From NCBI RefSeq assembly GCF_011038885.2, contig NZ_CP064952.1:434001-498000 (forward strand): a DNA stretch of 64,000 nt, given 5' to 3'. Under the pieces are notes generated by a model. It did no database searches, was not told the origin of the DNA, and saw only the letters and a list, made by a program, of their open reading frames with translations. Shown piece after piece: positions 33,875-43,641 of this stretch (the stretch's first letter is position 1; every line of letters begins with the position of its first letter). A program made the translations under genes and the position numbers. Origin of the DNA: Schaalia sp. ZJ405 (GTDB taxonomy: Bacteria; Actinomycetota; Actinomycetes; Actinomycetales; Actinomycetaceae).

Positions 33875-35761
33875 ATGTCCGTCCGCTTAGATCACCTTGA
33901 ACCCATCGACGTACGCCCAGTGAAACGCGCCTTGATTTCCGTGTACGACAAAACCGGCCTTGAAGACCTGGCGAAGGCCCTGGGAGAGGCCGGAGTGGAG
34001 ATCGTTTCCACAGGGTCAACTGCGTCGCGAATCGCAGCTGCCGGCGTGGCGGTGACACCCGTTGACGACGTGACCGGTTTCCCGGAGGTCCTTGAAGGGC
34101 GCGTGAAGACCCTCCACCCGAAGGTTCACGCGGGGATCCTCGCTGATCAGCGCAAAGCTGACCATCGTCAGCAGATCGCTGACCTGGGTGTTGAGGCCTT
34201 CGACCTCGTCATCTGCAACCTGTACCCGTTCTCTCAGACCGTTGCTTCCGGAGCGTCCTTTGACGAGTGCGTCGAACAGATCGACATCGGCGGTCCGTCG
34301 ATGGTTCGTGCGGCCGCGAAGAACCACCCGTCAGTTGCCGTTGTCACATCTCCGGCCCACTACGAGGATGTTGCCCGTGCGGCGGCAGGTGAGGGCTTCA
34401 CACTGGAAGAACGCCGCAACCTTGCCGCTGAAGCCTTCGCTCACACCGCGATGTACGACCTGGCCATCGCCGGATGGTTTGCCAACGAGCTTGACCGCGA
34501 GGACCTGCGCGATGAGCTTGACGAGGCCTGCGAAACGCATCTTGATCAATCGGATGTGGCGTTCCTTGAATCCCTTGGTTTCGTGGTCGATCACGAGGGA
34601 CAGTACGTTGTCGAGGAAGATGCACAGGACGGTACTCTGCCGGCGTATGTTGCCGATGCTTTTGAGCGTGTCCATTCGCTGCGCTACGGTGAAAACCCGC
34701 ATCAGGGTGCAGCTGTGTACCGCGAAATCCCGGTCGATGAGGACATCGATGAGGTGAACCCCGAAGAAGAGGACGGTGCGGAGGTTTCGGCTTGCGCCGA
34801 TGACCCCTTGCTTCCGGGCATCGCCAACGCCCGTCAACTGCACGGCAAGGACATGTCGTACAACAACTACACCGACGGGGATGCTGCGCTGCGTGCCGCC
34901 TACGATCACGAGCGTCCCTGCGTTGCCATCATCAAACATGCGAATCCCTGCGGTATCGCCGTGGGCGACGATGTTGCCCAGGCTCACCGCAAAGCGCATG
35001 CCTGCGATCCCGTCTCCGCGTTCGGAGGTGTCATCGCAGTTAACCGTCCGGTGAGTGTCGAACTGGCCCATCAGATTGTCCCGATTTTTACCGAGGTCGT
35101 CATTGCCCCCGGATACGAGGACGGGGCCCTTGAGGTGCTTTCTGCGAAGAAGAACCTCCGAGTGCTTGAGGTCGCCGCTCCCCAGCGCGGCCAGCGTGAG
35201 TTCAAGCAGATCAGCGGTGGGCTCCTGGTTCAGGATCGCGACGATATTGACGCCCCCGGTGATGATCCGGCGAATTGGACGCTCGCGGCTGGCCAAGCCG
35301 CGGATCCTCAGACGCTTGCAGACCTTGAGTTTGCGTGGCGAACGGTACGCGCCGTGCGGTCGAATGCGATCCTCCTGGTCAAGGATGGTGCTTCAGTGGG
35401 CGTCGGTATGGGGCAAGTCAACCGCGTTGATTCGTGTAAGCTCGCAGTTGAACGTGCAAATACTCTCGGTGGACGTTCAACGGGTGACGCGGCGAAGAAC
35501 GCCGGCACTGACATTACCTCGGCGGGTGGAGCACGCACCGAAGATGTCGTGTCCGATGCTCCGGAGCAACGCTCAATCGGCGCTGTTGCGGCCTCCGATG
35601 CGTTCTTCCCGTTTGCGGATGGACTTCAGGTTCTTATCGACGCCGGAGTAAAGGCTGTTGTCCAGCCCGGCGGATCGATCCGCGACGATGAATCAATCGA
35701 AGCTGCGAAGGCAGCGGGAATCACGATGTACCTGACGGGAACCCGCCACTTCGCACACTAA
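33875..35761 (+). CDS. purH: Bifunctional AICAR transformylase / IMP cyclohydrolase
   Basis: The 628-residue protein contains the IMP cyclohydrolase domain ([34 protein letters not shown]) and the AICAR formyltransferase domain ([37 protein letters not shown]). It catalyses the last two steps to IMP. PurH is normally about 520 residues; the excess lies in acidic or Gly/Ala/Thr insertions near 290-310 and 530-565. CGGAGGAAAC precedes the ATG. Expression is expected to follow the ZTP riboswitch just upstream. Confidence 0.97.
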   Translation: MSVRLDHLEPIDVRPVKRALISVYDKTGLEDLAKALGEAGVEIVSTGSTASRIAAAGVAVTPVDDVTGFPEVLEGRVKTLHPKVHAGILADQRKADHRQQIADLGVEAFDLVICNLYPFSQTVASGASFDECVEQIDIGGPSMVRAAAKNHPSVAVVTSPAHYEDVARAAAGEGFTLEERRNLAAEAFAHTAMYDLAIAGWFANELDREDLRDELDEACETHLDQSDVAFLESLGFVVDHEGQYVVEEDAQDGTLPAYVADAFERVHSLRYGENPHQGAAVYREIPVDEDIDEVNPEEEDGAEVSACADDPLLPGIANARQLHGKDMSYNNYTDGDAALRAAYDHERPCVAIIKHANPCGIAVGDDVAQAHRKAHACDPVSAFGGVIAVNRPVSVELAHQIVPIFTEVVIAPGYEDGALEVLSAKKNLRVLEVAAPQRGQREFKQISGGLLVQDRDDIDAPGDDPANWTLAAGQAADPQTLADLEFAWRTVRAVRSNAILLVKDGASVGVGMGQVNRVDSCKLAVERANTLGGRSTGDAAKNAGTDITSAGGARTEDVVSDAPEQRSIGAVAASDAFFPFADGLQVLIDAGVKAVVQPGGSIRDDESIEAAKAAGITMYLTGTRHFAH

Positions 35762-35776
35762 AACCATGTAGTTCAG

Positions 35777-37808
35777 GTGAAAGTGAAGACCGACTCCTTA
35801 GGTGACTCAACTGGGCGGGGCGGAAGGCAGACCGCCATTGACTGGGCGAATACGCTCGGCGTGGCGGTCCCTCCGCTTGCGCGTACTCCGAAGCGTTGGC
35901 CACGCTCGCTGACCTCACCCAGTGGCGAAGCCCTGAGTCTGGAAGCCTCCCCGCGCTCCATTGCCCGGCAGATCCTGTGGAGCATCCGCAAAAGCGTCGT
36001 CGGTGGTTCACTGCTGTCGATCCTCGTGTCGGTGTCTGTTGCCCTCATGCCGTGGGCGCTGGGACTCATGCTCGATGCGGGCCTGGAACGAGGACTCACC
36101 CTCGACCTTCTGGGACCCATTGCGATCTTTGGTGGGTTGCTCATCGTTGTTGTTCTCTGCGACGGCCTCAATGAGCTCACCGACATTGCGATCTGGATCG
36201 GCACGTCCTCGCACGCAATGCGCTCGGTTGGTCACCGAATCGCTGGTCGAGGCAGAGCGATCAACCGGGCTCTACCGACAGGTGACGTGACGACGACGCT
36301 TCTGTCGGACAGAGCGTCTCGGCGCAGCGGCCGCGTGGACCCCGGTGCTCATCGGGTCAGTGGTTTCCACTGCCGTTGTCGCGGTCCTCATGTTGACGAC
36401 ATCTCTTCCTTTGGGGCTGCTGGTGCTCATTGGTCTTCCCGTGATCATCGCATCGACGACGCTGCTGATTCGTCCCCTCCAGGCAAAGCAGACACACATG
36501 CGTGAGGAACAGGGAAAACTCACGACGATCGCAGCGGACGCTGTCGCTGGCCTTCGGGTACTGCGGGGGATCGGTGGGGAAGACCGATTTGACGATGCCT
36601 ATCGCAGGCAGTCAGCCCAGGTCCGTGACGCGGGAATTTCGATGTCGGGAAATGCTGCGGGCCTTGCCGTGATCAAGGAAGGTGTGCCCCTGGCGTTCAT
36701 GCTCGTCGTTGTTGCCTCCGGAGCGGTCCTCACCCTCCGCGGTGACCTATCTGTGGGGAATCTTGTTGCCTTCTACGGTTTCACCGCCTACCTGCAAGCG
36801 CCGATCTCCACGGCCTCGAACCTCATTGAGCAGTACACGCGAGCATGGGTGGGGCTGTCGAAAATGGCGCGGATCCTTGCGGTTGAGGATCCTGATGAGT
36901 CGATTCCAGGGGACGAGGACGAGCCGTCACCCTCGCCCGTTCACGCACCGTCCACCTCTGCCGAAGAATCCCCGTCGTCCGGTGACATGAACGAGGACGA
37001 CTGGTGGGCTCACGCAACGCTGAGGGACCCCGACTCAGGGGTGCGGATCGACGCGGGACGTATCACTGCTGTTGTCGCAGCCGATCCTGACGAAGGCGCA
37101 TCGATTGCCCGCAGGCTCGCCGGCTTTGACCCCGGTCAAGCAATGGTTGAGGACCGGAAACTGGCGACTCTGGCGCGTGACGAAATCCGGCGCGGCATCT
37201 ACTTCCTCGGTGCAGACGCTCAGGTGTTCTCCGGGAGTCTTCGAGATGATCTCCTGGGGGCTGGCGCACCGATGCGTCGGCCTCATGGGACAACCGAACT
37301 CGTGGTGCGTGACGAGATCGCCGCCCAGTCACTTGTTGAGCTGCCGCCACCGCACATTGATGACCCGCGAGACCCCGCGCTCTATGCGGCAATCGACGTT
37401 GCCGACGCTCATGACGTCCTCACGTCGTTGCCCGGCGGCCTCGATGGAGTCCTCCTCGAAAAAGGTCGGAACCTGTCGGGTGGTCAGCGTCAACGGGTTG
37501 CGCTTGCGCGAGCCGTGGCGGCGAAAGCTCCCGTGCTCGTCCTCGTTGAACCAACGTCGGCACTGGATGCTCATACGGAGGCGCGTATTGCCCGGAAACT
37601 TGCGGTGCAGAGGGCGGGGCAAACAACGGTGATCGTCACCGCGTCCCCGCTTGTCCTTGAGGAATGTGACGTCATCGAAGTTGTTGATGAACAGGGCACT
37701 CGGATAGCCGAAGGAACCCACCGCGACCTGCGGCATCAAGCCGAGGCCGGTGACCCGGGTGCGGACGCATACATGCGGATCATTGACCGCAGAATGGGGC
37801 AAGCATGA
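35777..37808 (+). pseudogene. ABC exporter half-transporter, frameshifted (subunit 1)
   Basis: The first frame (from GTG at 35777) encodes the start of an ABC transmembrane domain up to GDVTTTLLSD. At about 36306-36312 the coding sense moves to another frame, which continues ERLGAAAAWTPVLIGSVVST through to the stop at 37808. Restoring two bases at TCGGAC-AGAG gives the expected SDAERLG. The rest holds transmembrane helices and an acidic linker (about residues 375-410). The nucleotide-binding domain has an intact LSGGQRQRVALARA but no Walker A lysine, and the Walker B catalytic region reads VLVLVEPTSALD. The stop overlaps the next ABC gene by ATGA. It is a true pseudogene or a sequencing error; the downstream frame looks fully conserved. 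Confidence 0.75.
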
Positions 37809-39541
37809 GACTGCCAATCGCTGACGGGCGTACCGTCATCGGGCGGATGGGGATGCTGCTGCGGTCCTACCGTTGGGCGCTGACCACCGTGATCGTTCTT
37901 CAACTGGGAGCAAGCGGTGCAGCAATTATTCTGCCGTGGATGCTGGGGACAGTCATCGACCGTTTCACTCAGGGCACGGTGGAACAATCATGGCTGATCC
38001 ACATGCTCGTCATCGCCATCGTCCTCGTTGCCGTGGCGTCGCTCCTGTCGTTTATTGCTGAGTACCGTGCTCGGGTGCTCGGCGAGAAACTCTTCGCGCG
38101 CTTGCGCGACGACCTCGTGCACTCGGTGACGCATCTGCCGCTCTCAGTTGTCGAGGCCGCGGGAACAGGTGACCTCCTGGGACGGACCACACACGACATT
38201 GGGCGCGTCCAATACACGGTACGTCAAGGGATCTCACGGGCGCTCGTGCTGGCAACAACGATCATCGTCACGCTCGTTGCAGCGTTCTCAACGCAGCCGC
38301 TGCTTGCCGTGCTGATCGTCGCGGAATTTCCTGTGCTCGCGCTGCTGCTGCGGTGGTATCTGCCTCGAACGATCCCGTCGTATCGAGCCGGAGCTGCTTC
38401 GTGGGCACGGATGTCGGGAAGCGCCTCCGAGACCCTCGAAAATGCGGACACCGTTGAAGCAGCGCGCCTGGGGCGACTGCGAAAGAACGACATGGATGCC
38501 TCCGTTGTTGAAATGTTCAGGCTCGAACGCTACGGCGCTTGGGCGCGGATGTTCCTCCTGGGAGGGCTTGGCGCAATCGTCCTCGTTCCCGTGATTCTCA
38601 TCGTCCTCGTCGGCACACTGGGGATGTCCCGTGGATGGATGACCCTTGGTCAGGTGACAACAGTCGCCCTGTATGCCCTGCAGATCCGCATGCCCGTCAA
38701 TCAGATGACCTTTTGGATTGACCAGTTCCAGGCGTCCGGAGCTTCCCTCGCCCGAATTTTCGGTGTGGCCCTGGTCGATGATGACCGTCAAGCGCTCGCG
38801 GTGACCCCGGACTCAACCGTGATTGTTGCTTCGGATGTGTCCTACGCCTATCGGGAAGGGGAAGACGTTCTCCACGGAGTGAACCTTGAACTGCGTGACG
38901 GTGAAACTCTTGCGATCGTTGGACCATCGGGTGCGGGTAAGTCAACCCTTGGCCGGATGATCGCGGGCATCCACGCGCCAACGTCAGGTGCTGTAACAGT
39001 TGGGGGAGTGCCACTCGTTGACCTGCCCGAAGATATGCTTCACCGTCAGGTAGCTCTGGTCACCCAAGAACACCACGTATTCGTTGGTTCCATCGCTCAC
39101 AATCTCAAACTCGCGGCTCCTGATGCCACTGACGAGGACATGTGGCGAGCCCTTGAGGGGGTCGAGGCCGATGCGTGGGTTCGTGATCTTCCTGAGGGTC
39201 TTGACACGGTTGTGGGTACCGGTGGCCTTGAGCTGTCACCCGCCAGGGCTCAGCAGCTCGCACTGGCGAGGATTATCCTCCTTGATCCGCATACGCTCGT
39301 CCTCGACGAAGCGACATCGCTGCTTGATCCGGCGTCCGCTCGTTCCCTTGAGAAATCGCTCGGCAGAGTTCTTGAGGGGCGCACCGTTGTGGCCATCGCG
39401 CACCGTTTGCACACAGCACACGACGCGGACAGAGTCGCGGTTATGGTCGATGGGCGTATCGCGGAACTTGGAAGTCATGACGAGCTTGTTGCTCTCGGGG
39501 GAGAGTATGCGCGTCTCTGGGAGGCGTGGCGCAGGAGCTGA
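37805..39541 (+). CDS. ABC exporter half-transporter (subunit 2)
   Basis: The 578-residue protein has six membrane helices and a C-terminal nucleotide-binding domain with Walker A GPSGAGKST, Q-loop VTQEHHVF, Walker B HTLVLDEATSLLDP and an H-loop IAHRLHTA. Its signature motif is degenerate, LSPARAQQLALAR instead of LSGGQ. It overlaps the preceding ABC gene by four bases, so the two form a heterodimeric type IV exporter. The intact Walker A here and the intact LSGGQ of subunit 1 would make one working ATP site. The substrate is unknown; drug, lipid or peptide export are the usual possibilities. Confidence 0.92.
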   Translation: MRLPIADGRTVIGRMGMLLRSYRWALTTVIVLQLGASGAAIILPWMLGTVIDRFTQGTVEQSWLIHMLVIAIVLVAVASLLSFIAEYRARVLGEKLFARLRDDLVHSVTHLPLSVVEAAGTGDLLGRTTHDIGRVQYTVRQGISRALVLATTIIVTLVAAFSTQPLLAVLIVAEFPVLALLLRWYLPRTIPSYRAGAASWARMSGSASETLENADTVEAARLGRLRKNDMDASVVEMFRLERYGAWARMFLLGGLGAIVLVPVILIVLVGTLGMSRGWMTLGQVTTVALYALQIRMPVNQMTFWIDQFQASGASLARIFGVALVDDDRQALAVTPDSTVIVASDVSYAYREGEDVLHGVNLELRDGETLAIVGPSGAGKSTLGRMIAGIHAPTSGAVTVGGVPLVDLPEDMLHRQVALVTQEHHVFVGSIAHNLKLAAPDATDEDMWRALEGVEADAWVRDLPEGLDTVVGTGGLELSPARAQQLALARIILLDPHTLVLDEATSLLDPASARSLEKSLGRVLEGRTVVAIAHRLHTAHDADRVAVMVDGRIAELGSHDELVALGGEYARLWEAWRRS

Positions 39542-39553
39542 TGCTCTCCCGAG

Positions 39554-40933
39554 CTACAAACCCGCGTCCGGGTGTTCGGGGAAAATTGGAAGAACACCGG
39601 GAATATGACTGTGAGCCGTCAGTGGATTCGTTGGGATTTCGTACGCAATATCAAGGAAGGGGCGAATGATCTCCGCCAGGTCCTGTGGCTCTTCGTCTGA
39701 AACAAAGATCACCTGAGGGTGAAGTTTGGCGGATTCCACTAAATCCAAGATTGGTCGAGAATCATCCCATTCGGATTCGACCCAGTAGAGGATCCAGTCA
39801 GGTCCCAGTGGTCCGACTGCGCTGACAACCATCCGGCGTACCCGACATCCAGGTGGAAGAGCGGTCACAACATCCTCGTCGAGGTCAATCATGACGTTTG
39901 GGCCTGATACGGCAGTGAGGAATTCAGCGGGAACGTCCCGAGGGTCGCGAGCCTGCTGAATCCACGCGGGAACGTCAGAAATTGTTGTTGCCCGGTGCGC
40001 CCCCATGATCCGCACCACCCAGTCAACGAACCTCCATGACATGATCTCAGGTCGGGGATCAAAGATCTCGGGGGTCTCCCAACGGAATCGACACACCGCG
40101 AGGAACCAGGCGAGCGGATCCACCGGTCCGAGGAGTAACCCTTCGCGCAGGTATAGGGCCCGTTCCATGATGCGGTCCCGTTTCGGATCCTGCGAAATTG
40201 CTCGCGCACGTTTGAGTCGACGGTGAAACCTTCGCTGAGCTGACGCGTAGTCGTCCCCGTTGATCCACTGGTCACCGGGCCAGTTATTGAGGCGGGCAAC
40301 CTCCTCACGCAGGGAGAAACATTCACCTGTATGTCCGAGCTGGGCAAGAACCTCGTCCCATTCCTCGACGTATTGAAGTGTGAGCGCAAACTCGGCGGGA
40401 ATCTCAAGGGAAGGAATGACAGTGAGATCCATCGAGGACATGCGTTTTTGCCACGACCTGAGCCCTGCGAGCGTAACGGGGGTTCCCTCGATGCTCTTCC
40501 ACCGGGGATCTTTCGCTCGCACGGCGAAGGCGTTGCGCCACTCCTTGAGCGCGGCGGTGAGTTTCTTGCGCGGAAATTCACGTGCACCGCCACGCGGGTG
40601 GTGAATATCCACACCATCGGCAAGATCTTCGATCCTCGCGCACACACGCAGCAGGAGATCCTCATCCGGAAGAGGAACTTTTTTACGAGCAGCCAGAGTC
40701 ATTGGGTGAAGAAATTGCCCAACAATCCATGCCACATCAGCGCAGTGAGCGCAGCGAGCAACCTTCTCGGTTGCCCTGGTCACCCCTTCGTTGATTCCGT
40801 CGAGAATGGGGAGCGAGGCGCGTTCTTGGGCAGAGAGTTTCTGCCCGAAAGGAGATCGCTTTTTCGCTCCATGCATCCCCAGATCGGAGAGAAATTGGGC
40901 GGTCGAGGGCGCAGTGGACTTCTGGGACGCCAT
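39554..40933 (-). CDS. Hypothetical protein, 459 residues
   Basis: The frame is intact, with actinobacterial codon use, from an ATG at 40933; the ribosome site is weak. I see no signal peptide or membrane helix. The N-terminal part contains RCAHCADVAWIVGQ and a run of basic and aromatic residues (KEWRNAFAVRAKDPRWK); the C-terminal part looks like a mixed alpha/beta domain (VVSAVGPLGPDWILYWVESE). I do not recognise a family. It is divergent from guaA and convergent with the ABC exporter, so it is probably a single-gene unit. Confidence 0.7.
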   Translation of the reverse strand: MASQKSTAPSTAQFLSDLGMHGAKKRSPFGQKLSAQERASLPILDGINEGVTRATEKVARCAHCADVAWIVGQFLHPMTLAARKKVPLPDEDLLLRVCARIEDLADGVDIHHPRGGAREFPRKKLTAALKEWRNAFAVRAKDPRWKSIEGTPVTLAGLRSWQKRMSSMDLTVIPSLEIPAEFALTLQYVEEWDEVLAQLGHTGECFSLREEVARLNNWPGDQWINGDDYASAQRRFHRRLKRARAISQDPKRDRIMERALYLREGLLLGPVDPLAWFLAVCRFRWETPEIFDPRPEIMSWRFVDWVVRIMGAHRATTISDVPAWIQQARDPRDVPAEFLTAVSGPNVMIDLDEDVVTALPPGCRVRRMVVSAVGPLGPDWILYWVESEWDDSRPILDLVESAKLHPQVIFVSDEEPQDLAEIIRPFLDIAYEIPTNPLTAHSHIPGVLPIFPEHPDAGL

Positions 40934-41220
40934 GCTGCAATTGTCTCTCAGTCAGCTCAATGTCGGGGCGTATCCGCCCGACGCGTGTCTCAATATGTCG
41001 GCTGCGCGACGACATGAGATTTTGCCCTCGGAGATAGCACCAACACAGCCGCATGACCTCGCCAGCCCGTGGGTGTCTTTCCTCTGTGGGAAGGTGAGGT
41101 CATAAAGGAAGGTGCGTGCTCGTCCTCGTCAATGGAACACGATATGAGCCACCCACTCTGGTGAGCGCACGCCGAGTCAGGCGACAACGTGGTGACGTGT
41201 TGCCAGGTAGCATAAGGGGC

Positions 41221-42792
41221 GTGAATACGACTCAGCCTCGCCCTGTCCTTGTTGTCGACTTCGGCGCCCAGTACGCCCAACTCATCGCCCGGCGTGTCCG
41301 CGAAGCCAAGGTCTACTCCGAGATCGTTCCCCACTCCATGAGCGTGGCAGACATGCTTGCGAAAGACCCTGCCGCGATCATTCTCTCGGGTGGTCCTTCC
41401 TCTGTTTACGAGGACGGCGCTCCGAGTATCGACCCGGCGATTTTTGACGCGCAGGTTCCAGTGCTAGGAATCTGCTACGGCTTCCAAGCGATGGCCCAGG
41501 CGCTCGGTGGTGCTGTTGGTCGAACCGGCACCCGCGAATACGGACACACCGAGGCGCAGGTGTCACAGGGGTCCTGCCTATTCGATGGAACACCCGATGA
41601 CCAGGTTGTATGGATGAGCCACGGGGACGCCGTTGAATCTGCCCCCGAGGGATTCACCGTCACGGCCTCCACTCGTGAAACTCCCGTTGCGGCATTCGAG
41701 AACCGTGACCGCAAGCTCTTTGGTCTTCAGTGGCATCCAGAGGTCGGTCACTCTCAGTTCGGTCAGGCAGCGCTGACGAACTTCCTCTATGAGGGCGCCG
41801 GAATTGAGCCCACGTGGACCGCCGGCTCCATTGTTGACGAACAGGTCGAGAAGATCCGCGCTCAGGTGGGTGATGCGCAGGTGATCTGCGCGCTGTCAGG
41901 TGGCGTTGATTCCTCCGTTGCGGCAGCGCTCGTGCACAAGGCTGTCGGTGATCAGCTCACGTGCTTCTTCATTGATCACGGCCTGCTGCGCGCGGGTGAA
42001 CGTGGACAGGTTGAGGGGGACTACGCCAAGGGCATGGGCATTAAGGTCATCACCTGCGATGAATCCGAGCGTTTCCTCAGCGCGCTCGCGGGCGTTACCG
42101 AACCCGAGGCGAAGCGTAAGATCATTGGCCGCGAATTTATCCGTTCTTTCGAGGCCGCTCAGAAGCAGGTCATCGAGGCAATCGGGGCCGAGGGCGGGGA
42201 AGTAAAGTACCTCGTCCAGGGAACCCTTTACCCGGATGTTGTTGAATCCGGTGGTGGCGAGGGCGCGGCCAATATCAAGAGTCACCACAATGTCGGGGGC
42301 CTGCCTGACGACATGACATTTGAGCTTGTTGAACCGTTGCGTGCCCTGTTCAAGGACGAGGTTCGGGCTGTGGGGCGCGAGCTTGGATTACCTGACTACC
42401 TGGTGAATCGTCAGCCCTTCCCCGGCCCCGGCTTGGGGATCCGCATCATTGGCGAGGTAACGCGTGAGCGTCTCGACATTCTTCGTGCCGCCGACTTGAT
42501 TGTCCGCGAGGAGCTGACCGCCGCCGGCCTCGATTCTGAGATCTGGCAGTGTCCGGTTGTTCTGTTGGCGGACGTCCGTTCCGTCGGTGTCCAGGGAGAT
42601 GGGCGCACCTACGGCCACCCGATTGTTCTGCGTCCGGTGTCCAGTGAGGACGCGATGACGGCTGACTGGACGCGTCTGCCCTACGACGTTCTCGCCCGCA
42701 TTTCTACGCGCATCACGAACTCTGTGGCTGAGGTCAACCGTGTTGTTCTCGACGTCACGAGCAAACCACCGGCAACGATTGAGTGGGAGTAA
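41221..42792 (+). CDS. guaA: GMP synthase (glutamine-hydrolysing)
   Basis: The 523-residue protein begins [20 protein letters not shown]. The class I glutamine amidotransferase domain has catalytic Cys85 in [10 protein letters not shown] and the His-Glu pair in QWHPEVGHS. The ATP-pyrophosphatase domain has ALSGGVDSS, and the C-terminal dimerisation domain ends KPPATIEWE. It makes GMP from XMP. The GTG at 41221 lies seven bases after TAGCAT (41208-41213), so the mRNA may be leaderless; in-frame codons from 41116 are unlikely to be translated. It ends before a good terminator. Confidence 0.97.
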   Translation: MNTTQPRPVLVVDFGAQYAQLIARRVREAKVYSEIVPHSMSVADMLAKDPAAIILSGGPSSVYEDGAPSIDPAIFDAQVPVLGICYGFQAMAQALGGAVGRTGTREYGHTEAQVSQGSCLFDGTPDDQVVWMSHGDAVESAPEGFTVTASTRETPVAAFENRDRKLFGLQWHPEVGHSQFGQAALTNFLYEGAGIEPTWTAGSIVDEQVEKIRAQVGDAQVICALSGGVDSSVAAALVHKAVGDQLTCFFIDHGLLRAGERGQVEGDYAKGMGIKVITCDESERFLSALAGVTEPEAKRKIIGREFIRSFEAAQKQVIEAIGAEGGEVKYLVQGTLYPDVVESGGGEGAANIKSHHNVGGLPDDMTFELVEPLRALFKDEVRAVGRELGLPDYLVNRQPFPGPGLGIRIIGEVTRERLDILRAADLIVREELTAAGLDSEIWQCPVVLLADVRSVGVQGDGRTYGHPIVLRPVSSEDAMTADWTRLPYDVLARISTRITNSVAEVNRVVLDVTSKPPATIEWE

Positions 42793-42822
42793 TCCGGCTA
42801 GGGTGTTTTGACCTCTCTTACG

Positions 42823-42864
42823 CCGCCTCGATCTGTCCTTGGGACTGATCGAGGCGGAGCTTTT
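42823..42864 (+). terminator. Terminator after guaA
   Basis: CCGCCTCGATC (42823-42833) pairs with GATCGAGGCGG (42847-42857), followed by AGCTTTTA. The loop is 13 bases. Confidence 0.75.
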
Positions 42865-43542
42865 ACTGCGGGTATTTTCGCTCGATGTACGTTTCAGAAA
42901 TCCTCAATTTCTGGTGCTGTGGAAAGGTCCCTTCAATGACCGCCAATAGCGGAATATAACTGGCGGTCATCAGGGGTGAGTGTGCAGGCAGCGGTAGGTG
43001 GGCTACTACAGGGGGCGTGCAGATTCGGAGGCAACAGGATCTAGCGAGGTTTTTGTCCAGCTCGTGCCCAAGAAAGTCCGTGAGTCGATTTTCGCGTTCG
43101 CAAGGCGTGCAAACGGGAAAGAGTTCTCTGAAGACAAGGAAATGTCAGATCCGGCATTTGGGTCGTCAACAAGAAGTAGGCCAAAGACTGCATGGTGATA
43201 CGGACAGATAGGAACGACAATCTGAGTTTCCTAGGCGTTTGATTGTCTTAATATTTGAGATGAAAGCCTGGATTCTTTTTCGCTTGCCTGAAGACAAACA
43301 CATACGTCCGACACCACTTTTGTGACCGGAATCTAATGATCTAGTGCCGCACCCCTGATTCGTTATCGTGGGTGTTCCGGTCCAATCTCGATGACAATAC
43401 CCCGCTGAACAGGCAATAGACAGAGGCAAGCAATCACGCCGGGACTGTTGAGCTCACACGTTTGCTACCCCCTAAAACCACAAGAATGGCGACTCGTCAA
43501 CTAAGTAACGGGGTGTTTTGGAAAGGAAATTTATCAAGGGGG
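42865..43542. other. Large non-coding region with inverted repeats
   Basis: About 680 bases, somewhat richer in A/T, hold no gene I can support; the 66-residue frame at 42998 lacks a ribosome site and conserved features. Two symmetries stand out. ATGACCGCCA (42936-42945) and TGGCGGTCAT (42961-42970) are a perfect 10-bp pair. GACCGGAA (43324-43331) and TTCCGGTC (43375-43382) enclose an inner CACCC/GGGTG pair. They could be binding sites, remnants of a mobile element or RNA hairpins. Confidence 0.45.
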
Positions 43543-43571
43543 TTGCGCGCCGGGGGGGGGTGTCCTATTCT
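43543..43571 (+). promoter_or_regulatory. Promoter with poly-G tract in the spacer (candidate phase-variable)
   Basis: TTGCGC (43543-43548) and TATTCT (43566-43571) are 17 bases apart, the optimal -35/-10 distance. Nine consecutive G (43552-43560) fill the spacer. Loss or gain of a G by slippage would change the spacer to 16 or 18 bases and so the promoter strength, as in Neisseria porA. The start codon of the surface-protein gene is 70 bases downstream. Confidence 0.6.
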
Positions 43572-43641
43572 CAAGTCACACAGTGTAGTAGTTCATGGCA
43601 TCCCGTCTTGAGCTAGTTCCCATCCTGTTAGGAGAACAACA

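Noticed and set aside
42998..43198. 66-residue frame beginning MGYYRGRADSEATG
   Set aside because: There is no ribosome site, and a competing frame overlaps it. I see no conserved motif.
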